From NCBI GenBank assembly GCA_016793095.1, contig JAEUJQ010000050.1, forward strand, positions 248,001 to 312,000: 64,000 nucleotides of DNA. Reading direction: 5' to 3'. Each line of letters opens with the position of its first letter. The stretch's first letter is position 1. The DNA is from Myxococcaceae bacterium. GTDB lineage: Bacteria > Myxococcota > Myxococcia > Myxococcales > Myxococcaceae. Below the pieces are notes generated by a model that searched no databases, had not been told where the DNA came from, and saw nothing but the letters and a program-made list of their open reading frames with translations. Below are positions 36,714 through 45,068 of the stretch, piece after piece. Both the position numbers and the translations under genes were made by a program.

Positions 36714-38114
36714 TCAGTGCGCCTTCCGCTTCGTCGGGTCAGCAGCCTGAACCTCTGTCACGGTGAACTCCTCGCCCTCGTGGAAGCACACCTCGAAGAC
36801 CGGCAGACCGGCCGCGAGCACGCTGAGCGTCGCGGTGAGGTGCTGCTGCCCGAGCCGCCCCACCGTCTCGATGAGCGCGCCCCGGTCTCGCGGCACCACC
36901 GGCAACAGCCCCTCGACGCGCAGCAGGAACTCGGCCACGTGCGCGCGCAGCTGCTGCGCCACCTGCGGGTGGTTGACGAACATCTGCAGCCCATCGACGT
37001 TCGGCGACAGCAACGGCACCTTGCTGAAGGTCCACAACGACTCGTCGAGGGTGACGTTGACGACGGCGCCTTCGGCGTGGCCTCCGCCGAGGACCACGTA
37101 CTCCGGCTCGGGAGCGCCCTTCCACCGCGTCGTCCAGAAGCCGTGCATCACCTGCTGCACCAGCCCCGGACGCACGCCGTACCGCTCGGGGTAGAGCGTC
37201 ATCAGCCTGAGGTGCCCGCAGCCCATCGCCTCGGGCTTGAGGTACCACTCGAGCACGGCTTCCTGCACCTCGCGCGGCGGACCGCGCATGAAGTTGCGCC
37301 AGTGCATCGGCTGGGAGAGCGGCTCGAGCGCCTTCGTCAGCCGCGGGTCGGCGCGCAGCTTCGGGATGAGCGTGTTGATGGTGCCCGTGTCGCTGTGCAG
37401 GTAGAGGCGGCCGAAGGTGTCGACCCACTCCTGCACCAGCGCGTCGATGTGCGCCTGCTCGAGCGTGGCACCGGTCGCGGTCTCCCAGGCCGCGAGCGCG
37501 AGGCACAGCTCGCCCATGTCTCCACCGGGCGTCCCGATGACCCCCGAGTCGTCGCGGCCGTCCACGCAGCTGCGCCGGCCGCGCGTGAGGAACGCCGCGA
37601 GCGTCATCCACTTCACGTTGCCGCGCCGCCCCACGTGCGCGTCGATGAGCTCCTTCGTCAGGAACCCATCGGGCGGAGGTGGCGGCGGCGGTGGCACCCT
37701 CTCGAGCTTCCGGCCCCGGAAGAGCGTGAGCCGCGAGGTGGACAGCCCCATCGCCTTCCACTGGTGCATGCCGCCCTCCATCGCGGCGACGTACTGCATG
37801 CCGAGCGCCTCGAGGTAGAGCGCCGCGCGGCCAGCCCGCTCCGTGTAGTTGGACACGACGACCGTCACCTGCTCGACCCCCAACACCGACGGAATGCGCG
37901 CGAGCTCTGCCATCGGCACCCGCACCGCGCCGGGGATGTGCCCGAGCGGGCCGGTGAGCTCCGCGTCCTCGCGCACGTCGATGATGGCGACGCGTTTGCC
38001 GACGTCAGCGGCGTACTCGGGAGGCACGGTGGGAACTCCCGCGGCGTTTCGCACACGGCGCTCGACGAAGTTCACGCGCACCAGGCGCTCGGCGAGGGTG
38101 GCTTCGGGGGTCAT
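36714..38114 (-). CDS. Rhodanese-like domain fused to zeta-carbonic-anhydrase-like domain
   Basis: A 466-residue two-domain protein. Residues ~35-125 are a rhodanese fold (VAIIDVRED, GHIPGAVRVPMAEL, MEGGMHQWKAMG); the catalytic-loop Cys is absent (VVVSNYTERAGRAA), so it is probably non-enzymatic. A Pro-rich hinge (141-148) leads to a ~310-residue domain with C183 in SCVDGRDDSG, GTPGGDMGEL, H240 in YLHSDTGT and C299 in GCGHLRLM. In zeta-class (cadmium) carbonic anhydrase the metal ligands are Cys/His/Cys spaced 52 and 58; here 57 and 59. I therefore propose a CDCA-like domain, from recall of the family, not a search. Translationally close (12 bp, AAAAGGAG site) behind the bestrophin gene. Confidence 0.65.
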   Translation of the reverse strand: MTPEATLAERLVRVNFVERRVRNAAGVPTVPPEYAADVGKRVAIIDVREDAELTGPLGHIPGAVRVPMAELARIPSVLGVEQVTVVVSNYTERAGRAALYLEALGMQYVAAMEGGMHQWKAMGLSTSRLTLFRGRKLERVPPPPPPPPDGFLTKELIDAHVGRRGNVKWMTLAAFLTRGRRSCVDGRDDSGVIGTPGGDMGELCLALAAWETATGATLEQAHIDALVQEWVDTFGRLYLHSDTGTINTLIPKLRADPRLTKALEPLSQPMHWRNFMRGPPREVQEAVLEWYLKPEAMGCGHLRLMTLYPERYGVRPGLVQQVMHGFWTTRWKGAPEPEYVVLGGGHAEGAVVNVTLDESLWTFSKVPLLSPNVDGLQMFVNHPQVAQQLRAHVAEFLLRVEGLLPVVPRDRGALIETVGRLGQQHLTATLSVLAAGLPVFEVCFHEGEEFTVTEVQAADPTKRKAH

Positions 38115-38126
38115 CTGCGCTCCTTT

Positions 38127-39020
38127 TCAGAAGAGGTAGCCGTCGACGGGCTGCAACGGCGCCGGCAGGTTCGCCTCGCCGTTCAGCTCGCGCAGGTTGA
38201 TCTCGATGGTGCGGCACAGCGCCGTCATCGGGGTGTCTTGAACGCGGTTCTCGAACGGGTCCTCGTTGACCGACGCGACCCCCTCGAGCGCGAAGAACAG
38301 GAAGCTCGTCGGCACGGTGAAGAACGGCGTCCGCCACCCGAGCGACTCGAGCATCGTCGCCGGGAGGATGAGGACGAAGAAGTACATGAAGAGCCGCGTG
38401 TAGAACTCGTACTGCCGCGGCAGCGGCGTGTTCTTGATGCGCTCGCAGGCGCCCTGCACGTTGGCGAAGTCGCTCAGGGTCTGATCGAGCTGCACCGCGC
38501 GGAAGTCCGTCACCCGGCCCTGCTCCCGGAGCGCCTTCAGCCGCTCGGCCTGCACCTGCAACAGCGCCAGCGGCACGTTGCTCGTCTTGCGCACCGCTTC
38601 GAGCTCACCGCGCTGCAGGAAGGGCTCGAGCTCGCCGAGCAGGTCGGGCTGCTTGCGCAGGTGCAGGCGGAGCGCGTTCACGAAGGCGATGTGCCGATGG
38701 AGCAGCTCGGTGCGCACCTCGGGGGTCGTGTCGAGGAACGTCAGCACCTGTCGCGCGAACGAGCGGCTCGAGTTGACGAGCTGGCCCCACTGCTTCCGCG
38801 CTTCCCACCAGCGGTCGTAGGAGCCGTTGTTGTGGAACGCGAGGAAGATGGCGAGCGCGGTCGCCATCGGGCCGACCGCGGTGTTCGGCACGGCGAGCCA
38901 GGGCGCGGGCACCAGCTCGTAGAGCGCCACCACGAGCAGCGACCACGCGAGCGCGATGGACACCCTGGGACCCTGAACCCGGATGACGACGGACGGCTTG
39001 AGAATCCGGCGGACGATCAC
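38127..39020 (-). CDS. Bestrophin-like anion channel (RFP-TM/UPF0187 family)
   Basis: A 297-residue membrane protein of the bestrophin family, which forms pentameric Cl-/HCO3- channels. Typical motifs: early helices (ALAWSLLVVALYELVP, GPMATALAIFLAFHNN), the NGSYDRWWEARKQWGQLVN segment characteristic of bestrophins, and C-terminal helices with LPATMLESLGWRTPFF and EGVASVNEDPFENR (Ca-clasp-like acidic stretch). The GTG start at 39020 is chosen for its GGGAGGGG ribosome binding site. It is the first gene of a two-gene operon with the rhodanese/carbonic-anhydrase-like fusion; a bicarbonate role is inferred from that pairing. Confidence 0.88.
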   Translation of the reverse strand: MIVRRILKPSVVIRVQGPRVSIALAWSLLVVALYELVPAPWLAVPNTAVGPMATALAIFLAFHNNGSYDRWWEARKQWGQLVNSSRSFARQVLTFLDTTPEVRTELLHRHIAFVNALRLHLRKQPDLLGELEPFLQRGELEAVRKTSNVPLALLQVQAERLKALREQGRVTDFRAVQLDQTLSDFANVQGACERIKNTPLPRQYEFYTRLFMYFFVLILPATMLESLGWRTPFFTVPTSFLFFALEGVASVNEDPFENRVQDTPMTALCRTIEINLRELNGEANLPAPLQPVDGYLF

Positions 39021-39119
39021 GAGGCCCCTCCCTGGCGGCGGGACCCTACCCCGGACCGCTCTCGAGTCGCGTCTCCAGCAGCGCGGTTGTGCTACGGAGA
39101 ATGGCTGGGAGAGTCCTTC

Positions 39120-40235
39120 ATGCACAAGTCGCGAGCTCTGGCTCTGGCGTACGCCGTCGTCTTCTTCTCGTGTGGGCCGCAGCCTACGGCCACTGACGCA
39201 GGCGCTGGCGGAGGCTCGGCCGGTGGCTCTGCAGCTGGTGGCTCTGCGGCTGGTGGTTCGGCGGCTGGTGGTTCGGCGGCTGGTGGTTCGGCGGCTGGTG
39301 GTTCGGCGGCTGGTGGTTCGGCGGCGGGTGGTTCGGCGGCTGGTGGCTCCGCGGCTGGTGGTGCGGCGGCCGGTGGTTCGGCGGCTGGTGGTTCGGCGGC
39401 TGGTGGCTCGGCGGCTGGTGGTTCGGCGGCTGGTGGTTCGGCGGCTGGTGGCTCCGCGGCTGGTGGCTCCGCAGCGGGTGGCTCCGCAGCGGGTGGCTCC
39501 GCAGCGGGTGGCTCGGCGGGTGGTGGCTCCGCAGCGGGTGGCTCCGCGGCTGGTGGCTCCGCGGCCGGTGGCTCGGCGGCCGGTGGTTCGGCGGCTGGTG
39601 GCTCCGCGGCTGGTGGCTCCGCGGCTGGTGGCTCCGCGGCTGGCGGCTCTGCGGGTGGTGGCTCCGCGACATGCACGCCGCAGGTCCGGAACATCACCTT
39701 CGACGGCGGCTGCTCGAACGCGCTGCCGGCTCCTGGCGCCTGCGGTGGCAACGTCGTCGGCACCTGGTGCTACACGGGCTACTGCGCTGACGGGAACGTC
39801 ATCTTCGACGCGGTGACCGCGGCGTGCCCGACGGCGACGTTCAGCAACATCGCTGGCACCGTACGCGGCACGCTGGGCTTCACCGGCTCCGCGGGCGCTG
39901 GCGCCATCAACCGCAACGTGACGTGGACGCTCGGTGGCACCATCGACTTTCCGCAGCTCTGCCGTCAGAACCTCGGGAGCTGTGCGCTGATTGAACAGGC
40001 GCTGGCGGCGGCGTTCCTCACCGCCACCTGCTCGAACTCAGCCGGTGGTGGCTGCTCGTGCGCGTTGAACAACAACGACACCGATACCGGCGCCGGGTCG
40101 TACACCACCGACGGAGGCCTGCTCTCCAACGGGACGCGCACGTTCGAGTACTGCGTGCAGTCGAACACCCTCCGCTACCGCGAGCTCGGGAACATGGCCC
40201 CCGAGCGGGGCGTCGTCGGCACCGTGCAGCGCTGA
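39120..40235 (+). CDS. Lipoprotein with long GSAAGG repeat stalk
   Basis: A 371-residue lipoprotein: signal AYAVVFFSC with lipidation Cys18, a short spacer, about 24 GSAAGG hexapeptide repeats (residues ~32-180) and a C-terminal globular domain of ~190 residues. That domain has six or more cysteines (FDGGCSNALPAPGACGG, CYTGYCADG, CSNSAGGGCSCALNN) and strands with an NxTFDG pattern; I do not recognise it. The repeat is encoded by near-identical 18-bp units, so copy number may vary between strains. The stalk would hold the domain away from the membrane. ATG at 39120. Confidence 0.82.
   Translation: MHKSRALALAYAVVFFSCGPQPTATDAGAGGGSAGGSAAGGSAAGGSAAGGSAAGGSAAGGSAAGGSAAGGSAAGGSAAGGAAAGGSAAGGSAAGGSAAGGSAAGGSAAGGSAAGGSAAGGSAAGGSAAGGSAGGGSAAGGSAAGGSAAGGSAAGGSAAGGSAAGGSAAGGSAAGGSAGGGSATCTPQVRNITFDGGCSNALPAPGACGGNVVGTWCYTGYCADGNVIFDAVTAACPTATFSNIAGTVRGTLGFTGSAGAGAINRNVTWTLGGTIDFPQLCRQNLGSCALIEQALAAAFLTATCSNSAGGGCSCALNNNDTDTGAGSYTTDGGLLSNGTRTFEYCVQSNTLRYRELGNMAPERGVVGTVQR
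39211..39663. repeat. 18-bp coding tandem repeat (GSAAGG), about 24 units
   Basis: Head-to-tail copies of GGTGGCTCCGCGGCTGGT with synonymous changes at third positions (GGTTCGGCGGCTGGTG, GGCTCCGCAGCGGGTG). One unit reads GSAGGG. The array is in frame inside the lipoprotein gene. The opposite strand also stays open (EPPAAEP repeats), which is an artefact of the repeat. Confidence 0.9.
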
Positions 40236-40358
40236 CGCCGGCTGCCGTCTCGAGCGTCACGTCCACGGCCGCGCGCGACCGAGCGCGTCACCGCGAGAGC
40301 TCATCGTCATCGAGGCAGCACCGAGCACCGGGAGAGGCTCACCAGCTCTGTGAGTCGA

Positions 40359-41687
40359 TCATCGCTCGACAGCGAGCTTCAACACGCCGGCCCGCGCTGA
40401 CGCGTCAGCGGTCAAAGGCACACGGTACGCGATGACGCGCTTGCCGCTGGGCAGCACGCCCAGCTTCGGGGCCCAGCCGCCCTCCTCGTCCACCGTCACG
40501 GGCGACTGCCACCGGCCTCCGCTCTTCCTGGCCACACGCAAGGCGTCCTGGTCTGATGAGCAGTTGGTCACCGCGACGTTCGAGCTGCGGCTGCAGTCGT
40601 AGAACGCCAGCGACGGCTCGTGCGTCGTGGGGTCGATGGCGAGCGACGGGTACCAGCCGCCGGAGCCCTGCGCGACGACGGTCTCCTCCGCGTCCCACGT
40701 GACCGCGTCGGGCGAGCGGCGGTAGCTGAGAATGCTGCCGCGCACGACGGCCACCGCGTAGCCCTCGTCGCTGTCCCAGGCGACCTGCGGCCCCGTCATG
40801 GTGTCGGGCGTCGAGAGCACCGTGACGGGCGCGGACCAGCCGGTGGCCGTGCGACGCTGCAGCACCGCGTCTTCGCCGACGCCGTCGCCCGTCTTCACGT
40901 TCTGGTCGTAGACGAGCACGGTCTCGTCACCCGGACCTGCGGCCATCATCAGCCGCGCCCCCCGGCCCGGCTTGGTGTCGAAGCCGGCAAAGACGCAGCG
41001 GGGTGTCAGCGCGCCCAGCGGGCCTTCCACGGACTCGAGGTCGCTGCCGGTGTAGTCGGTGGTGTTCTGCGCGAAGTGGAGGTCACGCCAGACATAGACG
41101 AGCCGACCGCTCGCCTCGAAGCGCAGGGCCGGCCACAGCCCGACGATGGAGGCTCCCATCGGAGACCCTGGTGGCGCGCAGACGTCTCCCATCGTGCGCG
41201 CCGCCGTCTCGGTCCAGGTCGAGCCGCTCCGGGTCGCGAGCGACGCGTCGTGCTGAAACCAGAACACCGATGGCGCGTTGGGCAGCAGCCGGTCAGGCCC
41301 TCCGAGGAAGCCGACGGTCGGCTCCCTGGTCGTCGGGTGCAGCGCGAGGGCGAGGCCGGGCGTACGCTGCACGAAGCGAATCGTCTGCGGGGCCTGCGCG
41401 ACGCCGTCTCGCCACTCGACGACGTTCAGGTTCAGGTCCTCGACGCCCGCCACCGTCTGGCTGTTTCGGGGCGTGAAGTAGGCGACGACGACGCGGGCGG
41501 CGCTGGAGTCCACCGCCATCGCCAGGGGGTACAGGCCCCGCGCGTTCGCGTCGAGCTCGAGGACGCTGAAGGCGGCGCTCCCACCGCCTGCGCCGCCGCC
41601 CGCCCGTCCGCCTGCCGTTCCGCCATCGGCGCCTGATGGTGGAGGACTGCATCCCAGCAGGACCGCGAACACGGGGAGCGCTCTCAT
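40359..41687 (-). CDS. Lipoprotein of unknown function, beta-propeller-like
   Basis: A 442-residue lipoprotein from the ATG at 41687: MRALPVFAVLLGC with Cys13, then a Gly/Ala linker (GGTAGGRAGGGAGG). The globular part shows repeated four-strand units with Asp-box-like and SLAIDPTTHEP-type motifs (LALHPTTREPTVGF, PSLAIDPTTHEPSLAF), which suggests a six- to seven-bladed propeller of the sialidase/BNR class. No active-site residues of sialidases are evident. Function unknown; exported to the envelope. Confidence 0.75.
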   Translation of the reverse strand: MRALPVFAVLLGCSPPPSGADGGTAGGRAGGGAGGGSAAFSVLELDANARGLYPLAMAVDSSAARVVVAYFTPRNSQTVAGVEDLNLNVVEWRDGVAQAPQTIRFVQRTPGLALALHPTTREPTVGFLGGPDRLLPNAPSVFWFQHDASLATRSGSTWTETAARTMGDVCAPPGSPMGASIVGLWPALRFEASGRLVYVWRDLHFAQNTTDYTGSDLESVEGPLGALTPRCVFAGFDTKPGRGARLMMAAGPGDETVLVYDQNVKTGDGVGEDAVLQRRTATGWSAPVTVLSTPDTMTGPQVAWDSDEGYAVAVVRGSILSYRRSPDAVTWDAEETVVAQGSGGWYPSLAIDPTTHEPSLAFYDCSRSSNVAVTNCSSDQDALRVARKSGGRWQSPVTVDEEGGWAPKLGVLPSGKRVIAYRVPLTADASARAGVLKLAVER

Positions 41688-41758
41688 TCGCGGGAGCCTG
41701 CCGAAACGAGCGAGGAAAGTCGAAAGCGGCGGCGGGCCTGCGTACACTGCGAGCCCCC

Positions 41759-42037
41759 GTGAGCACCCTGTCCGAGGTCAGCTACACCATTCCCAACGCC
41801 CTGGGCCTGCACGCGCGCGCGGCCGCGCAGCTCGTGAAGGCGGCGAACAAGTACCCCTGCGAAGTGGACGTCGAGTGTGAGGGCCAGTCCGTGAATGGGA
41901 AGTCCATCATGGGCGTGCTCATGCTGGCCGCCGCGCAGGGCATGGTGGTGAAGGTGTCGTGCCGGGGCGACGGGGCCGAGGACTGCCAGCGTGAGATCGG
42001 CGCCCTCATCGACGGCAAGTTCGGTGAGCCGCGCTGA
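41759..42037 (+). CDS. HPr phosphocarrier protein
   Basis: A 92-residue HPr, the small phosphorelay protein that accepts phosphate from PTS enzyme I. The phospho-histidine is H18 in ALGLHARAA, and the regulatory serine region is NGKSIMG with S49, so both phosphorylation sites are kept. GTG start at 41759. Enzyme I is encoded 3 kb further on the same strand; the helicase and zinc-ribbon genes between them are on the other strand. No sugar-specific EII proteins are in the window, so it may serve a regulatory PTS. Confidence 0.93.
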   Translation: MSTLSEVSYTIPNALGLHARAAAQLVKAANKYPCEVDVECEGQSVNGKSIMGVLMLAAAQGMVVKVSCRGDGAEDCQREIGALIDGKFGEPR

Positions 42038-42055
42038 GCGTCGCGGGTCAGAGAC

Positions 42056-44035
42056 TCACCTCGCAGCCCACCAGCGCTTGACGTCGTCGAGCCGGGTGAA
42101 GCGGCGCGCCGGCGGCAAGCTGGAGAGGAGCTGCCTGCCGTAGCGTTTGCTCAGCACCCGGGTATCACCCAGCACCACCACGCCGCGGTCCGTGCGCGTG
42201 CGGATCAACCGACCGAAGCCCTGTCGGAGCGCGAGGGCCGCCTGGGGCACCTGGTAGTCGTCGAAGGGGCGATGCCCTTCCTTGCGCAGCGCCTCGATCC
42301 GCGCGGCCTGCAGCGGCTCTCCCGGCGGCGCGAACGGCACCCGGTCCATCACCACCAACGACAGCGCCTCGCCGGGCACGTCCACGCCTTCCCAGAAGCT
42401 GTGCGAGGCGAAGAGCACCGACGGGCGCTCCTTGAACTGCTCGAGGAGGAGCGCCCGCGGAGCGTCCCCCTGCTTCAGCACCGGCACCGTGATGTGCGGC
42501 CCCACCAACGCGTGCACGTCCTCGAGGTGCCGCAGGCTGGTGCACAACACGAACGCCCGCCCCTGCGTGAGGCGCACCAGTCGCAGCACCTCGCGCGAGA
42601 ACTGCAACGTGAAGTCGGGCGAGTTCGGCTCGGGCAGGTGCTCAGGCACGTAGAAGGCCGCCTGCGCCGGGAAGTCGAAGGGCGAGTCCACCGACACCGT
42701 CGCGGTGGCCTTCGCGTCGAGGCCGAAGCGCCGCGCCGCGAACTCGAACGAGCGCTGCTGCCGGCCCGTCGCGGAGGTCAACGTCGCCGAGGTGAAGACG
42801 ACGGCGCCCACGTGCTCGTAGAGGAAGCGGGCCAGGCTCTCGCCGACGTCGATGGGCGCCGCGCGCAGGGCGAGCGACCGACCGCGCGTCTCGGCCCAGT
42901 ACACCTGATGGGCGTCGTCTGCCTGCACGACGTGCTCGAGGGCGGCGGCGGTCTCCACGGCCCGGCGGTGGAGCGCTCCGAGGTCGGGGTCGTCGTCACC
43001 GGTGAGGGCGGCGATGCCGGCCAGCGTCTCGAGCACCGCGGCCGCCTGGGGGCGCAGCGCCTCGGCGAGGTCGGGCGTCAGGGTGAAGTCGAGCGAGCGC
43101 AGGCTGGCCTCGAGCGGCTGCACGGGCACCCCGTGGGACAGCTCACGGAAGAGCGCCTCGCCCCGGCTGCGCAGCGTGACGGACAACGCCGCGAGGTGGC
43201 TCGCGCGGGCGTCAGAGGGCGGCAGCACGCCCACGAGGTCCTGCGCGAGGCTCGTCAGCCGGCCCGACGACACCGAGACGCCGAAGTGCTCGGTGGCGAC
43301 GTCTTCGAGCGCGTGCGCCTCGTCGAACACCACCGCGTCGTACGGCGGCAAGATGCCCAGCTTCTCCTCGCCTCCCCGCGACCGCAGCGCGAGGTCCGAG
43401 AAGAAGAGCGCGTGGTTGACGACGATGACGTCGGCCTCGGCGGCCGCTCGCCGCCCCCGGGTCACGAAGCACGACTCGTAGAACCGGCACTTCCCGCCCA
43501 GGCAGGCCTCGCTGGTGGTGGACACCATCGGCCACCCGCTCCAGGCCTCGGGCACGCTCGTCTCGCCCCGGTCGCCCGTCTGCGTCGTCAGCGCCCACTC
43601 CCGGAACGAGGGCCAGTGCACCGCGTCTTCGGGTCTCGCGAACGTCGGCGCCTGGTCGAACGCCTCGAAGCGCGCCGCGCAGAGGTAGTTGACGCGCCCC
43701 TTGAGGAGCACCGCCTCGAAGGGCAGCCCCACCACGTCCCGCAGCAGGGGAATGTCCTTCGAGAAGACCTGGTCCTGCAGGGTGCGCGTGGCCGTCGAGA
43801 CGACGACGCGCTTGCCCGAGAGCACCGCCGGTACGAGGTAGCCGAGGGTCTTGCCGATGCCGGTGCCCGCCTCGGCGAGCAGCGGCGCGCCCTGCTCGAG
43901 CGCGGTCGCGACCGCATGGGCCACCTGCAGCTGGCCGGGGCGGTGCTCGTAGCCGGCGAACACGCCCGAGAGCGCGCCCGAGGGGCCGAGCACCCCGTCG
44001 ATGGTCGCCTGGTGGAGCTCCCGCGTCTTCTTCAC
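42056..44035 (-). CDS. dinG: DinG-type ATP-dependent DNA helicase with Fe-S cluster
   Basis: A 659-residue superfamily-2 XPD/DinG helicase. Walker A is AEAGTGIGKT (54-63), DEAH box at 238-241, and four iron-sulfur cysteines at C119 (VNYLCAARFEAF), C178, C183 and C189 (CLGGKCRFYESC). The C-terminal motor domain has ATPase motif VFTSATL and GFGRLIRTRTDRG. It unwinds 5' to 3' DNA or R-loops in repair. There is no exonuclease domain, so it is the E. coli-type DinG or YoaA form. The zinc-ribbon gene lies 8 bp upstream, same strand, so the pair is likely one operon. Confidence 0.9.
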   Translation of the reverse strand: MKKTRELHQATIDGVLGPSGALSGVFAGYEHRPGQLQVAHAVATALEQGAPLLAEAGTGIGKTLGYLVPAVLSGKRVVVSTATRTLQDQVFSKDIPLLRDVVGLPFEAVLLKGRVNYLCAARFEAFDQAPTFARPEDAVHWPSFREWALTTQTGDRGETSVPEAWSGWPMVSTTSEACLGGKCRFYESCFVTRGRRAAAEADVIVVNHALFFSDLALRSRGGEEKLGILPPYDAVVFDEAHALEDVATEHFGVSVSSGRLTSLAQDLVGVLPPSDARASHLAALSVTLRSRGEALFRELSHGVPVQPLEASLRSLDFTLTPDLAEALRPQAAAVLETLAGIAALTGDDDPDLGALHRRAVETAAALEHVVQADDAHQVYWAETRGRSLALRAAPIDVGESLARFLYEHVGAVVFTSATLTSATGRQQRSFEFAARRFGLDAKATATVSVDSPFDFPAQAAFYVPEHLPEPNSPDFTLQFSREVLRLVRLTQGRAFVLCTSLRHLEDVHALVGPHITVPVLKQGDAPRALLLEQFKERPSVLFASHSFWEGVDVPGEALSLVVMDRVPFAPPGEPLQAARIEALRKEGHRPFDDYQVPQAALALRQGFGRLIRTRTDRGVVVLGDTRVLSKRYGRQLLSSLPPARRFTRLDDVKRWWAAR

Positions 44036-44043
44036 GGCAGCCC

Positions 44044-44859
44044 CTACGACAACATGCGCACCATCATCGTGACGGCGACGACGATGACGGTGAGCGCGAG
44101 GCCGCCGACGAGCACCTTCACGACGAGGGGGCTCTTCGCCGGCTCTCGCGGGCCCCTCGGCAACAACACCACGGCCGATGCGGCGGCGAGCACCTCGTCG
44201 CGCCCACGCTGGGCGATGGGGTCTTCGGGCATCGCGGCCAGCCGCAGCCGGTAGAGGCGGGCCATGTCAGGCAGCTGGTTGCGCTCCATCGCGAGCCGGC
44301 GAACCGCCGCGTGCCGCCCTTCATCGCCCCACTCGCGCAGCAGCTCCTTCCACATCGCCGCGAGGTCTGCGGGCGGGCTGAGCTGGCCGACGTCGACGTT
44401 CGCGAACACCAGGCCGCAGATGGGGCACGCCGCGTCCTGCGCGCGCTCGCCCTGCCTCGACGGGCTGGCCCCCGCCCGAGAGGCGCTCGCCAACGCCTGG
44501 CCGTCGCGCCGCGAGATGCACTTCGGACAGAAGCCCTCGGGCACGGCGAACGGGTCGGCGTCGGCGAAGGCGCGGGCCGAGTCCACCGCTGCGGCCGTGG
44601 GCGCGCGGAGCATCACCACGTTGCTGGCCTCGGACGACGACGCGAGCACCAGGGCGCGCGGGCCTGGCGTCTTGCGCGACGACAGGGGGAGCGGCGGCGC
44701 CGCCTTCGGCGTCTCGGGGAAGCTGGGCAGCGCCTCGGTGGTGACGGGCAGGGCGGACTCGACGCCGCACTTCGCGCACCCGAAGAACGCGCTGTCGCCC
44801 ACCACCCTCACCGTCGTCACCTCGATGAGACGCTCGCAGCTGGGGCAGATGACTTTCAT
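44044..44859 (-). CDS. Zinc-ribbon membrane protein of unknown function
   Basis: A 271-residue protein with an N-terminal MJ0042-like zinc ribbon (CPSCERLIEV, CAKCGVESAL), a second Cys set (FCPKC, CPICGLVFANV), a helical middle (AAMWKELLREWGDEG, AVRRLAMERNQLPDMARLYRL) and a C-terminal membrane anchor (VVKVLVGGLALTVIVVAVTMMV). The architecture is common in myxobacterial proteins that may be regulators, but none is characterised to my knowledge. It is likely co-transcribed with the DinG gene. Confidence 0.75.
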   Translation of the reverse strand: MKVICPSCERLIEVTTVRVVGDSAFFGCAKCGVESALPVTTEALPSFPETPKAAPPLPLSSRKTPGPRALVLASSSEASNVVMLRAPTAAAVDSARAFADADPFAVPEGFCPKCISRRDGQALASASRAGASPSRQGERAQDAACPICGLVFANVDVGQLSPPADLAAMWKELLREWGDEGRHAAVRRLAMERNQLPDMARLYRLRLAAMPEDPIAQRGRDEVLAAASAVVLLPRGPREPAKSPLVVKVLVGGLALTVIVVAVTMMVRMLS

Positions 44860-45068
44860 CGACGACGCCGAGCCTACCCTACGCGCGGGTGAGGTGCTGC
44901 TCCGTCACAAGAGCGCGCTGCTGGGCGCGGGTCGCGGTCGGCCTGCAGCGTGTTTGGAGCGCCGCCTTCACCGGAGTACGGTCGGCTCGTGGCCGAACAC
45001 GCGCAGGTCCCGGTCGACGACGCACCTCCTCGACGACGCCACGCGACCCTCGTGAGGCGACGGCTGGC

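Noticed and set aside
39092-39763. Minus-strand protein of EPPAAEP repeats
   Set aside because: It is the antisense reading of the GSAAGG repeat; no ribosome binding site and no further domain.
36579-40235. Single 1218-residue plus-strand frame across the phosphodiesterase, rhodanese and bestrophin genes
   Set aside because: Only its last 371 codons (from 39120) are real; the rest is antisense to well-supported minus-strand genes and Arg/His-rich as expected from high third-position GC.
44860-45068. N-terminal extension of enzyme I or a small gene in the 209-bp gap
   Set aside because: The open frame upstream of 45069 encodes Arg/Cys/Trp-rich sequence unlike any enzyme I N-terminus, and the ATG at 45069 gives the usual family start.
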